A stretch of 64,000 nt of DNA from JACDAN01 sp035776735 (GTDB taxonomy: Bacteria; Actinomycetota; Thermoleophilia; Gaiellales; Gaiellaceae). The stretch covers positions 1-64,000 of the forward strand of contig DASSSO010000220.1 of NCBI GenBank assembly GCA_035776735.1. Direction: 5' to 3'. Under the pieces are notes generated by a model. It made no database searches. It was not told the origin of the DNA and worked only from the letters and a program-made list of their open reading frames with translations. The translations under genes were made by a program, and so were the position numbers. Of this stretch, positions 26,100 to 34,500 are shown piece after piece. Every line of letters begins with the position of its first letter. Position 1 is the stretch's first letter.

Positions 26100-26226
26100 A
26101 GTCTCACGACTTTCGGCGACCCTATGAAGCCGGGCGCCGCCGACGCGGCGCGCGGCCTGACAAGTTCAGCGCCCCGTCCTCATCCAGGAGCCGATGCGGC
26201 GGAACGGGCCAAGCCCGTTCCGCGGC
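26096..26226 (+). repeat. Intergenic repeat, copy 1 (two hairpins)
   Basis: About 130 bases shared with 59501-59630. Common blocks are AGTCTC.CGACTTTC.GCGACC, ATGAAGCCGGGCGCCGC, GCGGCGCGCGGC and GGAACGGGCCAAGCCCGTTCC (the last is a 9-bp stem with a 3-base loop). It lies between the ends of convergent genes in this copy and after yebC in the other, so it probably serves as a terminator. The shared single-stranded parts mean it is a dispersed repeat family. Confidence 0.7.
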
Positions 26227-26233
26227 GGATGTC

Positions 26234-26686
26234 TTAGCTGCCGACCACCTGGACGAGCCAGCGCCGGTCGCGCTCGCGGTCGAGCTCGAGGAAGAGGACG
26301 CGCTGCCAGGTGCCGAGGCAGAGCTCGCCGTCCCGGACCGGGATCGCCTCTCCGGCGCTCCCGAGCAGCATCGACATGCAGTGGGCGTGGCCGTTGCTCC
26401 GCTCCATGTCCTCCTCGCAGATGTTCTCCGTGCGGCGGTCCCAGTCGTCGTGCGCGTAGTAGCGCTCGGTCGGGACGAGGCGGCGGAGCATCGCCGCGAA
26501 GTCCTCGAGGAAGCCGTTCTCGAACTCGTTGACCCGCACGCAGCAGGTCGTGTGGGGCGAGTAGACGCAGGCGATGCCGTCACGGACCCCGCTCTCGCGG
26601 ACCGCCTCTGCCACCTCGTCCGTGATGTCCCGAACGGCCAGACCGCCTTCGGTACGCAGCCGCTGCTCCCCCTGGAACACCTTCAT
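26234..26686 (-). CDS. YjbQ/UPF0047 family (secondary thiamine-phosphate synthase type)
   Basis: 150 residues: VRDGIACVYSPHTTCCVRVN, NENGFL-like EFENGFLEDF, DDWDRRTENICEEDMERSNG and HAHCMSMLLGSAGEAIPVRDG ... GTWQRVLFLELDRERDRRW. These are the conserved blocks of YjbQ, a small trimeric metal-binding enzyme with weak thiamine-phosphate synthase activity reported in the family. The physiological role is unsettled. The conserved TT of the HTTC block and the His cluster are intact. Confidence 0.88.
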   Translation of the reverse strand: MKVFQGEQRLRTEGGLAVRDITDEVAEAVRESGVRDGIACVYSPHTTCCVRVNEFENGFLEDFAAMLRRLVPTERYYAHDDWDRRTENICEEDMERSNGHAHCMSMLLGSAGEAIPVRDGELCLGTWQRVLFLELDRERDRRWLVQVVGS

Positions 26687-26737
26687 CGGCGGCCATCCTA
26701 TCCAGGCCCGGGGGGCACGGATACGCTGTCCGGCCGA

Positions 26738-26811
26738 GGGCCCGTAGCTCAGCTGGTCAGAGCAGCCGACTCATAATCGGTTGGTCCCTGGTTCGAGTCC
26801 AGGCGGGCCCA
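26738..26811 (+). tRNA. tRNA with anticodon CAU (elongator Met or Ile2)
   Basis: The 74-base cloverleaf pairs GGGCCCG with CGGGCCC; the D arm is GCTC...GAGC; the anticodon stem GCCGA/TCGGT encloses loop CTCATAA, placing CAU at 34-36; the T arm is CCTGG-TTCGAGT-CCAGG; the discriminator is A. CCA is not encoded (ATCA follows). CAU fits elongator Met or, after lysidine modification, Ile2. C4-G69 and C5-G68 hint at Ile2, but this cannot be settled here. Its 3' end is the attachment site of the island. Confidence 0.93.
26791..26811 (+). other. attL core (tRNA 3' end)
   Basis: GTTCGAGTCCAGGCGGGCCC plus A covers the T arm and acceptor strand of the tRNA. It is identical to 44545-44565, and integration therefore leaves the tRNA intact. 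Confidence 0.8.
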
Positions 26812-26887
26812 TCAGGTACCGCTCAGCCATGCGGATTTGGCTTGGTTGAGCGGGACGGGTGTGACGGCGATGCCGGGTTCGCGCGTC

Positions 26888-26912
26888 GCGTGCCCCCACC
26901 GGTGCCCCCACG
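26888..26912 (+). promoter_or_regulatory. Integrase arm-type sites, left
   Basis: Two direct copies of GTGCCCCCAC (26890-26899 and 26902-26911) are spaced 12 bp apart. The 25-bp block is identical to 44490-44514. Its location between integrase and core, and its duplication at the other end, fit arm-type binding sites of a tyrosine integrase. Confidence 0.65.
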
Positions 26913-26951
26913 GCCGCGAGCCCGTTTTCACCGCGTCAACGATCGCGGGCA

Positions 26952-28010
26952 CTACCGTCTGATCAGCTCGGCTACGAGCGCTCGGTAATCGAGCTCGCGA
27001 CCGTCGCTCAGAACGTGTGTGTACGTGTCCGCGGTGATGCTGAGCTTGCGCTGGCCGACAAGACGGCCGATCTCGGCCCATGTGCGTCCCTGACGGTGCA
27101 GTAGCGAGATCCGGCGGTGCCGGAGGTCGTGTGGAGAGAACACGGGAACCCCAGCCGCCTTGCACGCTCTGGCAATGGCCGTCCTCAGCCGATCCGCCGT
27201 GGCGCCTGGGAACAGTGGCGTCGCCGCCTCGCGATCTTCGCGGGGAGGCAGAGTCGTCTCGATCGCGTTTGCGAGGGCGTCCGGAAGGTCGACCCACAGC
27301 GCGGCTCGCGTCTTCGTCGTCGAGGCGCGAAGACGCACTCGCCGGGCAGGCTCATCGTAATCGCCCACCAGCGCCGTCTCGACCGAGGCGACTCGGGCGC
27401 CCGACCAGTCGAGCCAGAGCAGCGGGAGCCGGTACGCGGGCGCCAGGAGCCGTAGAACGGCTTCAACGTGCTCCGAGGTCGGCGGCGCGAGCTCGACCGG
27501 TTCCGAGTGAGGCAGACGGACGCGCTTGTCGCGTGCGGGGTTCGGCTCAATCCCGTTCTCCTCGAGAACCGCGGCCAGATACTTCACCGACTTGCGGATC
27601 GTCTCGCGCTTCCGTCCTGCTTGGGTGAGTTCCACCACGAGCGCGTTGACGTCGTCGATCGTCAGCTCGTCGACGCGGCGATTGCCCAGAATCGGTAGGA
27701 CTCGGCCGAGGGCGACGCGGTGCAGCACACGCGTCGACTCAGTGACGTCGACCCGAGCCGCCCGCCATTGCTCGCACGCTTCAGCAAGGGTCGGGGACCA
27801 CACCGATTCGCCTTCGAGCGCCGCGATGTTCGGTACCCGCATCGCCGACAGCTCGCCGGCAACCCAGCTTCGCCTTGCGATTGCGTCGCGCCTGGCCGCG
27901 AACGAACCGGCGTAACGGCGTGCGCTTTCACGGCCCCCGAGGCGGTACTTGACGACGTAGCGCGTGCGACCCGAGGCCGTAGTACGCCGCTCGATCCAGA
28001 CGCTAGGCAT
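26952..28010 (-). CDS. int: Tyrosine-type site-specific integrase
   Basis: 352 residues. The N-terminal part is a SAM-like core-binding domain (TLAEACEQWRAARVDVTE ... VDELTIDDVNALVVEL). Catalytic residues: Arg in WSGARVASVE (near 205), HDLRHRRISLLHRQG with His-x-x-Arg (near 293), and the Tyr nucleophile in ITADTYTHVL (near 330). The enzyme should recombine the tRNA 3' end with the element's attP. The start overlaps the stop of the upstream excisionase-like gene by 8 bases (translational coupling). The gene points toward the tRNA 140 bases away, as usual for tRNA-targeting elements. Confidence 0.92.
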   Translation of the reverse strand: MPSVWIERRTTASGRTRYVVKYRLGGRESARRYAGSFAARRDAIARRSWVAGELSAMRVPNIAALEGESVWSPTLAEACEQWRAARVDVTESTRVLHRVALGRVLPILGNRRVDELTIDDVNALVVELTQAGRKRETIRKSVKYLAAVLEENGIEPNPARDKRVRLPHSEPVELAPPTSEHVEAVLRLLAPAYRLPLLWLDWSGARVASVETALVGDYDEPARRVRLRASTTKTRAALWVDLPDALANAIETTLPPREDREAATPLFPGATADRLRTAIARACKAAGVPVFSPHDLRHRRISLLHRQGRTWAEIGRLVGQRKLSITADTYTHVLSDGRELDYRALVAELIRR

Positions 28011-28386
28011 GACTCTGTCGCACGCGATCGTCGCGGTAGGTGTGCTCGCGGATCAGCTCGAGGAACTGCTCGACGCGGATCATCGGTCGCGAATACCCTG
28101 GCAGGGCGACGATAGGCAGCTTGCGGAACACGGCATCGATCCCGCGCCGCTCGAGCCCGAGCTCGCGGAGGTGCGTTCGCGTTAGGAGCGCATCCGGCGT
28201 CTCGAGGAGCTCCTTCGCCGACGGTTGATGTCGGGCGACGCGGCGAACAGCCGCCTGAGCGCTCGCGTTATGTCCGTTCGCTGCAGCGTCGGGGGCTAAG
28301 CCAGGATCGACGGCCTTTGCTCGAGGTGACGCGTCCCGAGCACTGGTGCTCGCCCTCAGAATCTGCTCCCAGTCGTCCAGAGACAT
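28003..28386 (-). CDS. Excisionase-like/helix-turn-helix protein, 127 aa
   Basis: The start ATG at 28386 (MSLDDWEQILRAS) was chosen because the upstream frame has shadow composition. The C-terminal half, LLTRTHLRELGLERRGIDAV then FRKLPIVALPGYSRPMIRVE, reads as a winged or MerR-like helix-turn-helix ending in a position-specific wing, the usual form of small directionality factors. Its stop codon overlaps the integrase start, so the two are made together. A role in excision, perhaps by bending DNA at the arm sites, is inferred from context. Confidence 0.65.
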   Translation of the reverse strand: MSLDDWEQILRASTSARDASPRAKAVDPGLAPDAAANGHNASAQAAVRRVARHQPSAKELLETPDALLTRTHLRELGLERRGIDAVFRKLPIVALPGYSRPMIRVEQFLELIREHTYRDDRVRQSHA

Positions 28387-28516
28387 CTGATCGGACGTCG
28401 GAGTTCGAACTCTGCAAGTGCGTGCCAAGGTTCTCCTCACGTTCGTGGCACGACGAAGGTATGAAGCATATCTGCGACAGATGACGGATTCAAGCCCCGC
28501 CGTTAGAATGGCCTGA

Positions 28517-28816
28517 GTGCGCAGCGCCGATGTCATCCGCGAGGCACGGCTCCGGGCCGGCCTCACACAGCACGGGCTGGCTGAGCGGACCGGCCGCGAG
28601 CGCTCGGTGATCGCCCGCTGGGAGCAGGGAGCGGTTGCCCCGAGCATCGAGACGCTCGTGGAGCTCGTGCGCGCGTGCGGTTTTGACCTGCCGCTCGAGC
28701 TCGTCCCGTACAAGCCCTCCGAGGAGGATCGGCTTCAGAAGAACGCGCTCCTTTCCCCGGAGCGGCGCCTGCAGCGCCACCTGCGGACTCACACTCGAGC
28801 GGGCCTTGGCGCGTGA
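28517..28816 (+). CDS. XRE-family helix-turn-helix regulator (antitoxin-like)
   Basis: 99 residues from GTG: VIREARLRAGLTQHGLAERT then GRERSVIARWEQGAVAPSIE is a textbook XRE helix-turn-helix. A C-terminal extension, LVRACGFDLPLELVPYKPSE, follows. Its stop overlaps the next gene's GTG start by four bases (GTGA). XRE plus nucleotidyltransferase overlapping pairs occur as toxin-antitoxin modules, with the regulator repressing its own promoter. Confidence 0.82.
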   Translation: MRSADVIREARLRAGLTQHGLAERTGRERSVIARWEQGAVAPSIETLVELVRACGFDLPLELVPYKPSEEDRLQKNALLSPERRLQRHLRTHTRAGLGA

Positions 28817-29325
28817 GCGATCTCCGCGAGCGCTTCGACCCGTACGCGATCCTGGCGGCCCTCGAGCGCCATCGAGTCAGCTACGTGCTGATCGGCGGCT
28901 TCGCCCGCGTGCTCCAGGGCACGGAGGAGCTGACGCCAGGGCTCGACTTCTGTCCCTCGCTGCGCCCAGAGAGCTTGCGCCGGCTTGCGCTCGCGCTCGA
29001 TGACCTGGGGGCCCAGCGGGTCGACGGCAAGCCGCTCGTCCTGGAGGAGGCAATCCAAGACGAAGCTTGCATCGCCCTCCGCAGCCCCGCAGGCGAGCTC
29101 AAACTCGTCCCCGAGCCCGCCGGCACGCGCGGCGGCTACGACGACCTCCGCCGCGCGGCGACCCGGGAGCCGATCGGAAGGGGGCTCCGCCCCCCGGTCG
29201 CATCGGTCGGCGACCTCGCCCGCATGGTCGCCGCACTCGGCCGAGAACAGGACATCGAACCACTAAGGCAGCTCCGCTACTTGCGCGAGCTCGATCGCAG
29301 TCTCGTCCGCGGAATCGAGCGCTAA
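28813..29325 (+). CDS. Nucleotidyltransferase-like partner of XRE protein; DxD lost
   Basis: 170 residues. YVLIGGFARVLQGTEELTPG followed by LDFCPSL aligns with the GG...T.DxD core of small nucleotidyltransferases, and LRRLALALDDLGAQRVDGKP and LKLVPEPAGTRGGYDDL are family features. The first Asp of DxD is Gly (G-L-D-F), so metal binding may be impaired. Overlap with the XRE gene by 4 bases implies one module. It could be a toxin, an inactivated toxin or a regulator; the missing Asp makes catalysis doubtful. Confidence 0.72.
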   Translation: MSDLRERFDPYAILAALERHRVSYVLIGGFARVLQGTEELTPGLDFCPSLRPESLRRLALALDDLGAQRVDGKPLVLEEAIQDEACIALRSPAGELKLVPEPAGTRGGYDDLRRAATREPIGRGLRPPVASVGDLARMVAALGREQDIEPLRQLRYLRELDRSLVRGIER

Positions 29326-29375
29326 CGGGCTGGGAGGCGCCGCGAGTTGGTGCGAGGAGTTTTGTAGTACGATTC

Positions 29376-29618
29376 ATGAGCGTGGAGATCCACCCGTCGG
29401 CGCGCAAGCACGGAATCGTCGACGAGGACATCAGGCACGCGACTGCCCATGCGATGGCGATCGACGACCAGGAGGACGACACTCGGCTGTACTTGGGTCC
29501 GTCCCGTAGCGCCGACCTGCTGGAGGTCGTGACGATCGTGCGCGACGATGGCTCGGAGCTTGCGATCCACGCGATGCGGATGCGACCGAAGTACCAACGG
29601 CTCCTGCCCGGAGGGTGA
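29376..29618 (+). CDS. Small toxin-like protein (BrnT/RelE-like), 80 aa
   Basis: The frame reads MSVEIHPSARKHGIVDEDIR ... YLGPSRSADLLEVVTIVRDD and ends AIHAMRMRPKYQRLLPGG. The short alpha/beta pattern and the closing motif A.RMRPKY..LL are typical of small ribonuclease-like toxins paired with ribbon-helix-helix antitoxins. It is followed within three bases by such an antitoxin. RNA cleavage is inferred from the module type; no activity can be proven here. Confidence 0.6.
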   Translation: MSVEIHPSARKHGIVDEDIRHATAHAMAIDDQEDDTRLYLGPSRSADLLEVVTIVRDDGSELAIHAMRMRPKYQRLLPGG

Positions 29619-29620
29619 CG

Positions 29621-29899
29621 ATGGCGAAGAAGACCTACGGCAAGACGGCGAGCGGAGTGCCGATCACCGATGAATTGGTCGCCGAACTGGCGAAAGAGGC
29701 GGAGGCCGGCTTCGACGTCGACGAGACGTTGCGCCGACGAGGCGGCCGTCCGCCGATCGGCTCGGCCGCTGCGAGCGTCGAGTCCGTGCGCCTCGATCCT
29801 GAGTTGCGCGACGCCCTCGCCGAGCGTGCACGTCGCGACGGCGAGACGACCTCGTCCGTGATTCGCAAGGCGCTGCGGAAGTACCTCAGAGTCTCCTGA
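29621..29899 (+). CDS. Ribbon-helix-helix antitoxin-like protein, 92 aa
   Basis: The ATG at 29621 has GGAGGG at 29610-29615, better than the GTG six bases earlier. N-terminal part: KTASGVPITDELVAELAKEA; then GFDVDETLRRRGGRPPIGS; the C-terminal helix-turn-helix region SVRLDPELRDALAERARRDG then ETTSSVIRKALRKYL is a CopG/MetJ ribbon-helix-helix. It should bind DNA and neutralise the toxin-like protein encoded three bases upstream. Confidence 0.75.
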   Translation: MAKKTYGKTASGVPITDELVAELAKEAEAGFDVDETLRRRGGRPPIGSAAASVESVRLDPELRDALAERARRDGETTSSVIRKALRKYLRVS

Positions 29900-30084
29900 T
29901 CGGAGGCATCAACCTCGGTCTGGTCCAGCTCAGCGGAGTTCACTCCATTGCCGCGGCTTGGCCATCGAACCTTGAGCTCGCTCCGTCGGACTTCAGCCGT
30001 GCAGCAACTACTCACCTCGATAACGGCCGAGACACAGATGCATCAAGATGCAAACTCGGGTCACAGTTTGTGTACTGTGTACGG

Positions 30085-30549
30085 ATGTCGCGCCGCCGTC
30101 AGCGCCGCCGGGCCGAGAAGCGGCGTCGCGCGCAGGCGCCGGCGATCGTGCGCGAGGCGAAGCACGTCGAGCGGCTCGTCTACACCCGCAGGCAGGCGGC
30201 CGAGGCACTCGGGATTAGCCGCTCCACCTTCAACCGCCGCGTCCTCCCGTACATCGAAACAGTCGAGATGCCGTGGGGAATGAAGCTCGTTCCCGCCGAC
30301 GAGCTCGAGCGGCTCGTCGCCGAGCGGCGCCGCTCTCCTCGCGTACGCAAACCCCCGTTCCGGCCGACGGGACGCCCCACCGCTTTGGCAACCGATGTCG
30401 TCGAGCGCATCCGTGTCGAACGGGCCGCCGGCAAGAGCCTTGGTCAGATCGCCCGCGACCTGAACACCAGCAGGACGGCGACCGCGCACGGCGGTCGCCA
30501 ATGGTGGCCGTCGACGGTACGGGCGGTCCTCGTTCGCCTGGGCGCGTGA
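30085..30549 (+). CDS. Two-part DNA-binding protein: MerR-like HTH plus recombinase-like HTH
   Basis: ATG at 30085 gives about 154 residues. After a basic leader (RRRQRRRAEKRRRAQ), RRQAAEALGISRSTFNRRVL and MPWGMKLVPADELERLV form an excisionase-type helix-turn-helix. The second half, VVERIRVERAAGKSLGQIAR then TAHGGRQWWPSTVRAVLVRL, matches the DNA-binding part of large serine recombinases. The catalytic serine domain is absent. The stop is 12 bases before a tRNA-end-like repeat (30561), so this may be the excision or targeting factor of a second, now integrase-less, element. Confidence 0.6.
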   Translation: MSRRRQRRRAEKRRRAQAPAIVREAKHVERLVYTRRQAAEALGISRSTFNRRVLPYIETVEMPWGMKLVPADELERLVAERRRSPRVRKPPFRPTGRPTALATDVVERIRVERAAGKSLGQIARDLNTSRTATAHGGRQWWPSTVRAVLVRLGA

Positions 30550-30560
30550 CGCAGGACCTC

Positions 30561-30604
30561 AATGGTAAGGAGGGGGTCGACGGTTCGAGTCCGTCAGAGG
30601 GCTT
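30561..30604 (+). repeat. tRNA-3'-end-like direct repeat, copy 1
   Basis: These 44 bases match 37441-37484 with a single difference. They contain a T-arm-like GACGG-TTCGAGT-CCGTC stem-loop followed by AGAGGGC, like the 3' end of a tRNA, but no 5' half is present. Homology continues at about 80% through the adjoining terminator and a pair of ATGGAGCCC sites. Confidence 0.65.
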
Positions 30605-30606
30605 CC

Positions 30607-30633
30607 AAAAAGCGCCGCAAATCGGCGCTTTTT
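30607..30633 (+). terminator. Rho-independent terminator
   Basis: AAAAAGCGCCG-CAAAT-CGGCGCTTTTT: an 11-bp stem if the A/T ends pair, with a T-run. It directly follows the tRNA-end-like repeat, as a terminator would after a tRNA gene. A diverged copy lies at 37488-37513. Confidence 0.8.
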
Positions 30634-30689
30634 CTGTCGAGGGAGTTTGCGCGATCTCCACTATGCGGGTGAGTATGGAGCCCTTTATG

Positions 30690-31056
30690 GAGCCCCCAGA
30701 CGACGACGCGAACGCGCTGCTTCTCGAGGTCAACTTCGCCACCGATCATCGGTTCGAGCTCGTCGGCCGCGCGCGCGACGGCGCCGAGGAGTCTCGCTCA
30801 CGCGCGAGCTTCTCCCTGACGTGATCGTGATGGATATCCACATGCCGGTCCTCGACGGAGTCGCAGCAACTGCCGCGATCATCGAGGCCGACGCAACCGC
30901 CTGTGTCGTCGCCTGACCGCCTCAAGCGGTCCTCGCGACCACGAGGCAACACGGCGGGCCGGCGCCACTGCCGTTCTCGCCAAGCCGTTTGATCCGCAGG
31001 CGGTCGTTGATGCCGTTGCCGCGCATGCCGTGACATGCGCGAGCGCCGCTGCCTGA
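30690..31056 (+). pseudogene. Response-regulator receiver domain, frameshifted remnant
   Basis: Three frames are needed: DDDANALLLEVNFATDHRFE then LVGRARDGAEE; LTRELLPDVIVMDIHMPVLD then GVAATAAIIEADATACVV; and GATAVLAKPFDPQAVVDAVA to a stop. Together they spell a CheY-like receiver (acidic pocket, phospho-acceptor Asp in VMDIHMP, Lys in LAKPF). At least two indels separate them, so the gene is dead. It lies just inside the tRNA-end-like repeat. Confidence 0.7.
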
Positions 31057-31110
31057 GGCGAACGCGTACGCGTCGTTCGCTGAGTCCCTGCTCCAGCGGA
31101 CGGATCATCC

Positions 31111-31407
31111 GTGCCAACGCCGCATCAGAGAGTTGAGTCGATCGAGGCGGAGCTCGACGCCGTGGTGGGCGAGGTGATCAACGTCGCGACCGGGCGGGAT
31201 GCGCCGGTCTCCGAGATCGCCGACCTCGTCCTCGAGCTGACCGGGAGGCCCGCGTCGCTGAAGCAGCACGTGGAGGAGCGGCCCGGCCAGGTGCACCGCG
31301 GGTCGACCGACAAGGCTGAGCGGCTGCTCGGCTGGCGGGCCCGTACCTCGCTGGAGGAAGGCCTCAGCCGTACCGTTGCCTGGTATCGCGAAAACGAGGA
31401 TTGGTAG
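31111..31407 (+). pseudogene. C-terminal fragment of NAD-dependent sugar epimerase/dehydratase
   Basis: From about codon 20 the frame reads VINVATGRDAPVSEIADLVL, ELTGRPASLKQHVEERPGQV and HRGSTDKAERLLGWRARTSL ... TVAWYRENEDW. This is the C-terminal substrate-binding part of the extended short-chain dehydrogenase family (dTDP-glucose dehydratase/UDP-glucose epimerase). The Rossmann domain with GxxGxxG is absent. A truncated relic without its cofactor site, probably left when the flanking mobile DNA arrived. Confidence 0.75.
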
Positions 31408-31459
31408 CGAGGTGTCCGCAATGTGCGGCTTTCTCGGGCCGCGCACGAAGAAACACCTC

Positions 31460-31488
31460 TTGACTTGAGTCGCCGCCAGTAATACGGA
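31460..31488 (+). promoter_or_regulatory. Candidate sigma-70 promoter for RHS gene 1
   Basis: TTGACT (31460-31465), a 17-base gap and TACGGA (31483-31488) lie 57 bases before the RHS start. A good ribosome site (GGGAGGGG) follows near 31535. The match is to the general consensus only. Confidence 0.4.
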
Positions 31489-31545
31489 TAGGTCGGGGTC
31501 GGCGGTCGGCCCAGAAGGTCAGTTTCGACTTCTCTGGGAGGGGTT

Positions 31546-34500
31546 ATGCGCCTGGCTGCTCGCTCTGTTCGTGATTCGTACGTCGGCCGCTTGGTTGCCG
31601 CGCTGGCGCTCTGTTTGTTGCTCTTGGTCGTTGGCGGCCGTACGTCGTCGGTGTTCGCGGCCGATATCACGGGTTCGATCACGCCCGGGGGTTCGCCTGT
31701 GACCGTGACGATCTCGACGCCGGGGGACAACGCGGCAATAACGTTCGCGGGAAATCAGGATCAGCGGATCTCGGTGAACCTGACGTCGGTGTCGATCGGG
31801 ACGTCGGGTTGCTGTTCGGCGAAGGCGTCGATTCGGAAGCCGGATGGGTCGAATCTGGTTGCGCCGCAGTTCTTCGGCACCGTTGGCGGCTTTCTCGACA
31901 CGGTGAGTCTGCCGAGTTCGGGGACGTACACGATCTACATCGACCCGCAGAGTACGAGCACCGGCAGCGTGACCGTGACCGCATATGACGTCCCGGCGGA
32001 CATCGCGGGCTCCTCGGTGATCGGCGGTGGCCCTGCGTCGGTGTCGCTCACGACTCCGGGTCGGAATGCGCGGCTCAGCTTCGAGGGCACGGCGGGTCAG
32101 GTCGTACGTCTGTCGACGAGCAATGTGACGATCGCCGGCTCTGGCTGCTGTTCGGCGTGGGCGTCGATCGAGAATCCCGACGGCTCGATGCTGGGCGTGC
32201 GTCAGTTCTTCGGCACCGGTGTGAACGTGACTTTCAACCGGACGCTGACGAGCTCGGGGACGCACTCGGTCTTCATCGATCCGGTGAACGCCTTTACGGG
32301 CGGTGCGACCGTCACCCTCTCGGTGGGTGGCGAGTCTCCCGCGAATGGCGCGAACGTGCGGACGGTGGCGCCGGTGCTGCGCGTTGACCCGGCGTCGAAC
32401 CCGAACACCGACTACCACTTCGAGGTTGCGACCGATTCTGCGTTCACGAACGTCGTCGATTCCTCCGGTGCCTTGCCGACGACGAACAGCTACCGGGTCG
32501 CGCCGGGGCTCTCGGACGAGACGACGTACTACTGGCGCTGGAAGACGCAGTTCGGAAGCTGGAGTTCGGCGAAGAGCTTCGTCCCGCACCGTGAGATGTT
32601 CGGGACGCGGGAGGACTGGCCGATGTGGTCGAACGGCCCGCTGGCCGTGAACAAGGTGACCGGCAACTTTGTGCTCTCCCTCCCCGGGCCGAGCTACCCG
32701 ACGGCGGTGGGCTCGATGGGCGCCTCGCTACCTACAACTCGCTGGACGAGCGCAACCGGGGCCTGGGTGCGGGGTGGACGCTGAACGGCGGCCCGGAGCA
32801 TGGGGCGACGCCCTCGCGGCTGACCGACCTATCGCTGCTGGGCGGCGAAGAGAAGATGGACGCCGCCGAGATCCTCTTCGCCGACGGCGGCTCGGCCTTC
32901 TACGGCCGGGTCGGGCAGACGAACACGTACATCGCCGAACCGGGCGACGGATCGATGCTCTCCAAGAACGCGAACGGAACCTGGGTACTGGTCGACGTGG
33001 ACGGCTCGATCTGCACCTTCGACCAAGCGAATGCGGTGACCGCGATCGCGAAGCTGACGGCGGTCGAGGTCGTCGACGCCGCGCCGGGCAAGGGCATGCT
33101 CTCGTACGGGTTCTCGAGCGACGGGTCGAAGCTCACGAGCGTCACGGACGGGGCCGGCCGCCAGCTCGCCTTCAACTGGCACAGCCTGAACCCGACCGGA
33201 TGCGCGAATGCGATCCTGTGTATCACCGGCCCGGACTCGGTCACCTGGCGCTACATCGGTGACGCGGGTGGTGGAACGAGTGGTCGGCTGATCCGCGTCA
33301 ACAACGGGACGCGTGACGTCGCTGCCGCGGAGTACGACGTGGTCGGGCTCGTCTACAAGGTTCGAAACGCAAACGACCTCGACCCGTCGGCGGCGAGCCC
33401 AGGCTACAACCCCGACCACGTGGTCACGATCGCCTACTGCTGTGGGACAGGCGACCGCAGAGTGATGTGGATCAACGACGGCTACATCACCCTGGCCGAC
33501 GGGGGCAGCCAAAGCGCGACCACGTGGTTCGAGTACCACCCGGGAAACGTCGCGACGACGGCAACGCGCGCCGCCCATGGCGCGCTTCCGGCCGGCACCG
33601 TCCGGACGGCCGCGGGCTATGCGACCGTGCAGCCGCCACGCCAAGACGGCGCGCAGAACCCGAAGCTGATCAAGAGCTACTACGACACCGCCGGGCGCGA
33701 GATCGAGACGGTCGACATCCTTGGCAACGTCACGATGGCCGGCTACGACGCCAAGGACCGCCTGCTCTGGACCGAGGACGAGGAAGGGAACCCGACCGAC
33801 TACAACTGGGACACCGTCAACGACGTCCTGCTCTCGACCACCGGACCTGACCCCGACGGTGCCGGCCCGCTAAGCCGACCAATCACGACCAACCGCTACG
33901 ACGAGCAGCAGATCGGAACCGCCTCAAGCCCGGGCGCCGCGCTCACAGGCCTGCAAGCCTCCTACTACGGAAACGGCAACCTCGCGGGCCGCCCTACCGT
34001 CCGCCGGACGGATTCTGCAGTCGATTTCGATTGGGGCACGGGAGGACCGTCTGGAATCACGGCTACCGACAACTTCTCCGTGCGCTGGACCGGAAACCTC
34101 ATCGTCCCCACAACGGCCAGCTACGTCTTCTCGACCCACGCCGACGACGGTACGCGGTTGACGATCGACGGGATACAGCTGATCGATAACTGGATCGAAC
34201 AGCCGGCGGCGAGTGTCAACTCGCGATCGATCACGCTCTCCGCTGGCACGCACAAGCTTCTGCTCGAGTACTACGACTCGACCGGGCCGGCGAGCGTCCA
34301 ACTGCGCTGGGACGGCCCCTCGATCCCGATGCAAACGATCCCCACAAGCGCGCTCAGACCCGGATGGTTCAACCAGACCTCGACCGTCTCCCCGCTCGGC
34401 AAGGTCGCCTTCAGCCACTTCGCCGACCCCGCCTCCATGCGCTCCGACTACAACCTCGCCCGCCTCGCCGACGGCACCAACGTCATCACCAGCTTCAGCC

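Noticed and set aside
30230..30742. Minus-strand frame containing SDGLEPSTPSLP
   Set aside because: A common artefact over tRNA-3'-end-like sequence and its terminator.
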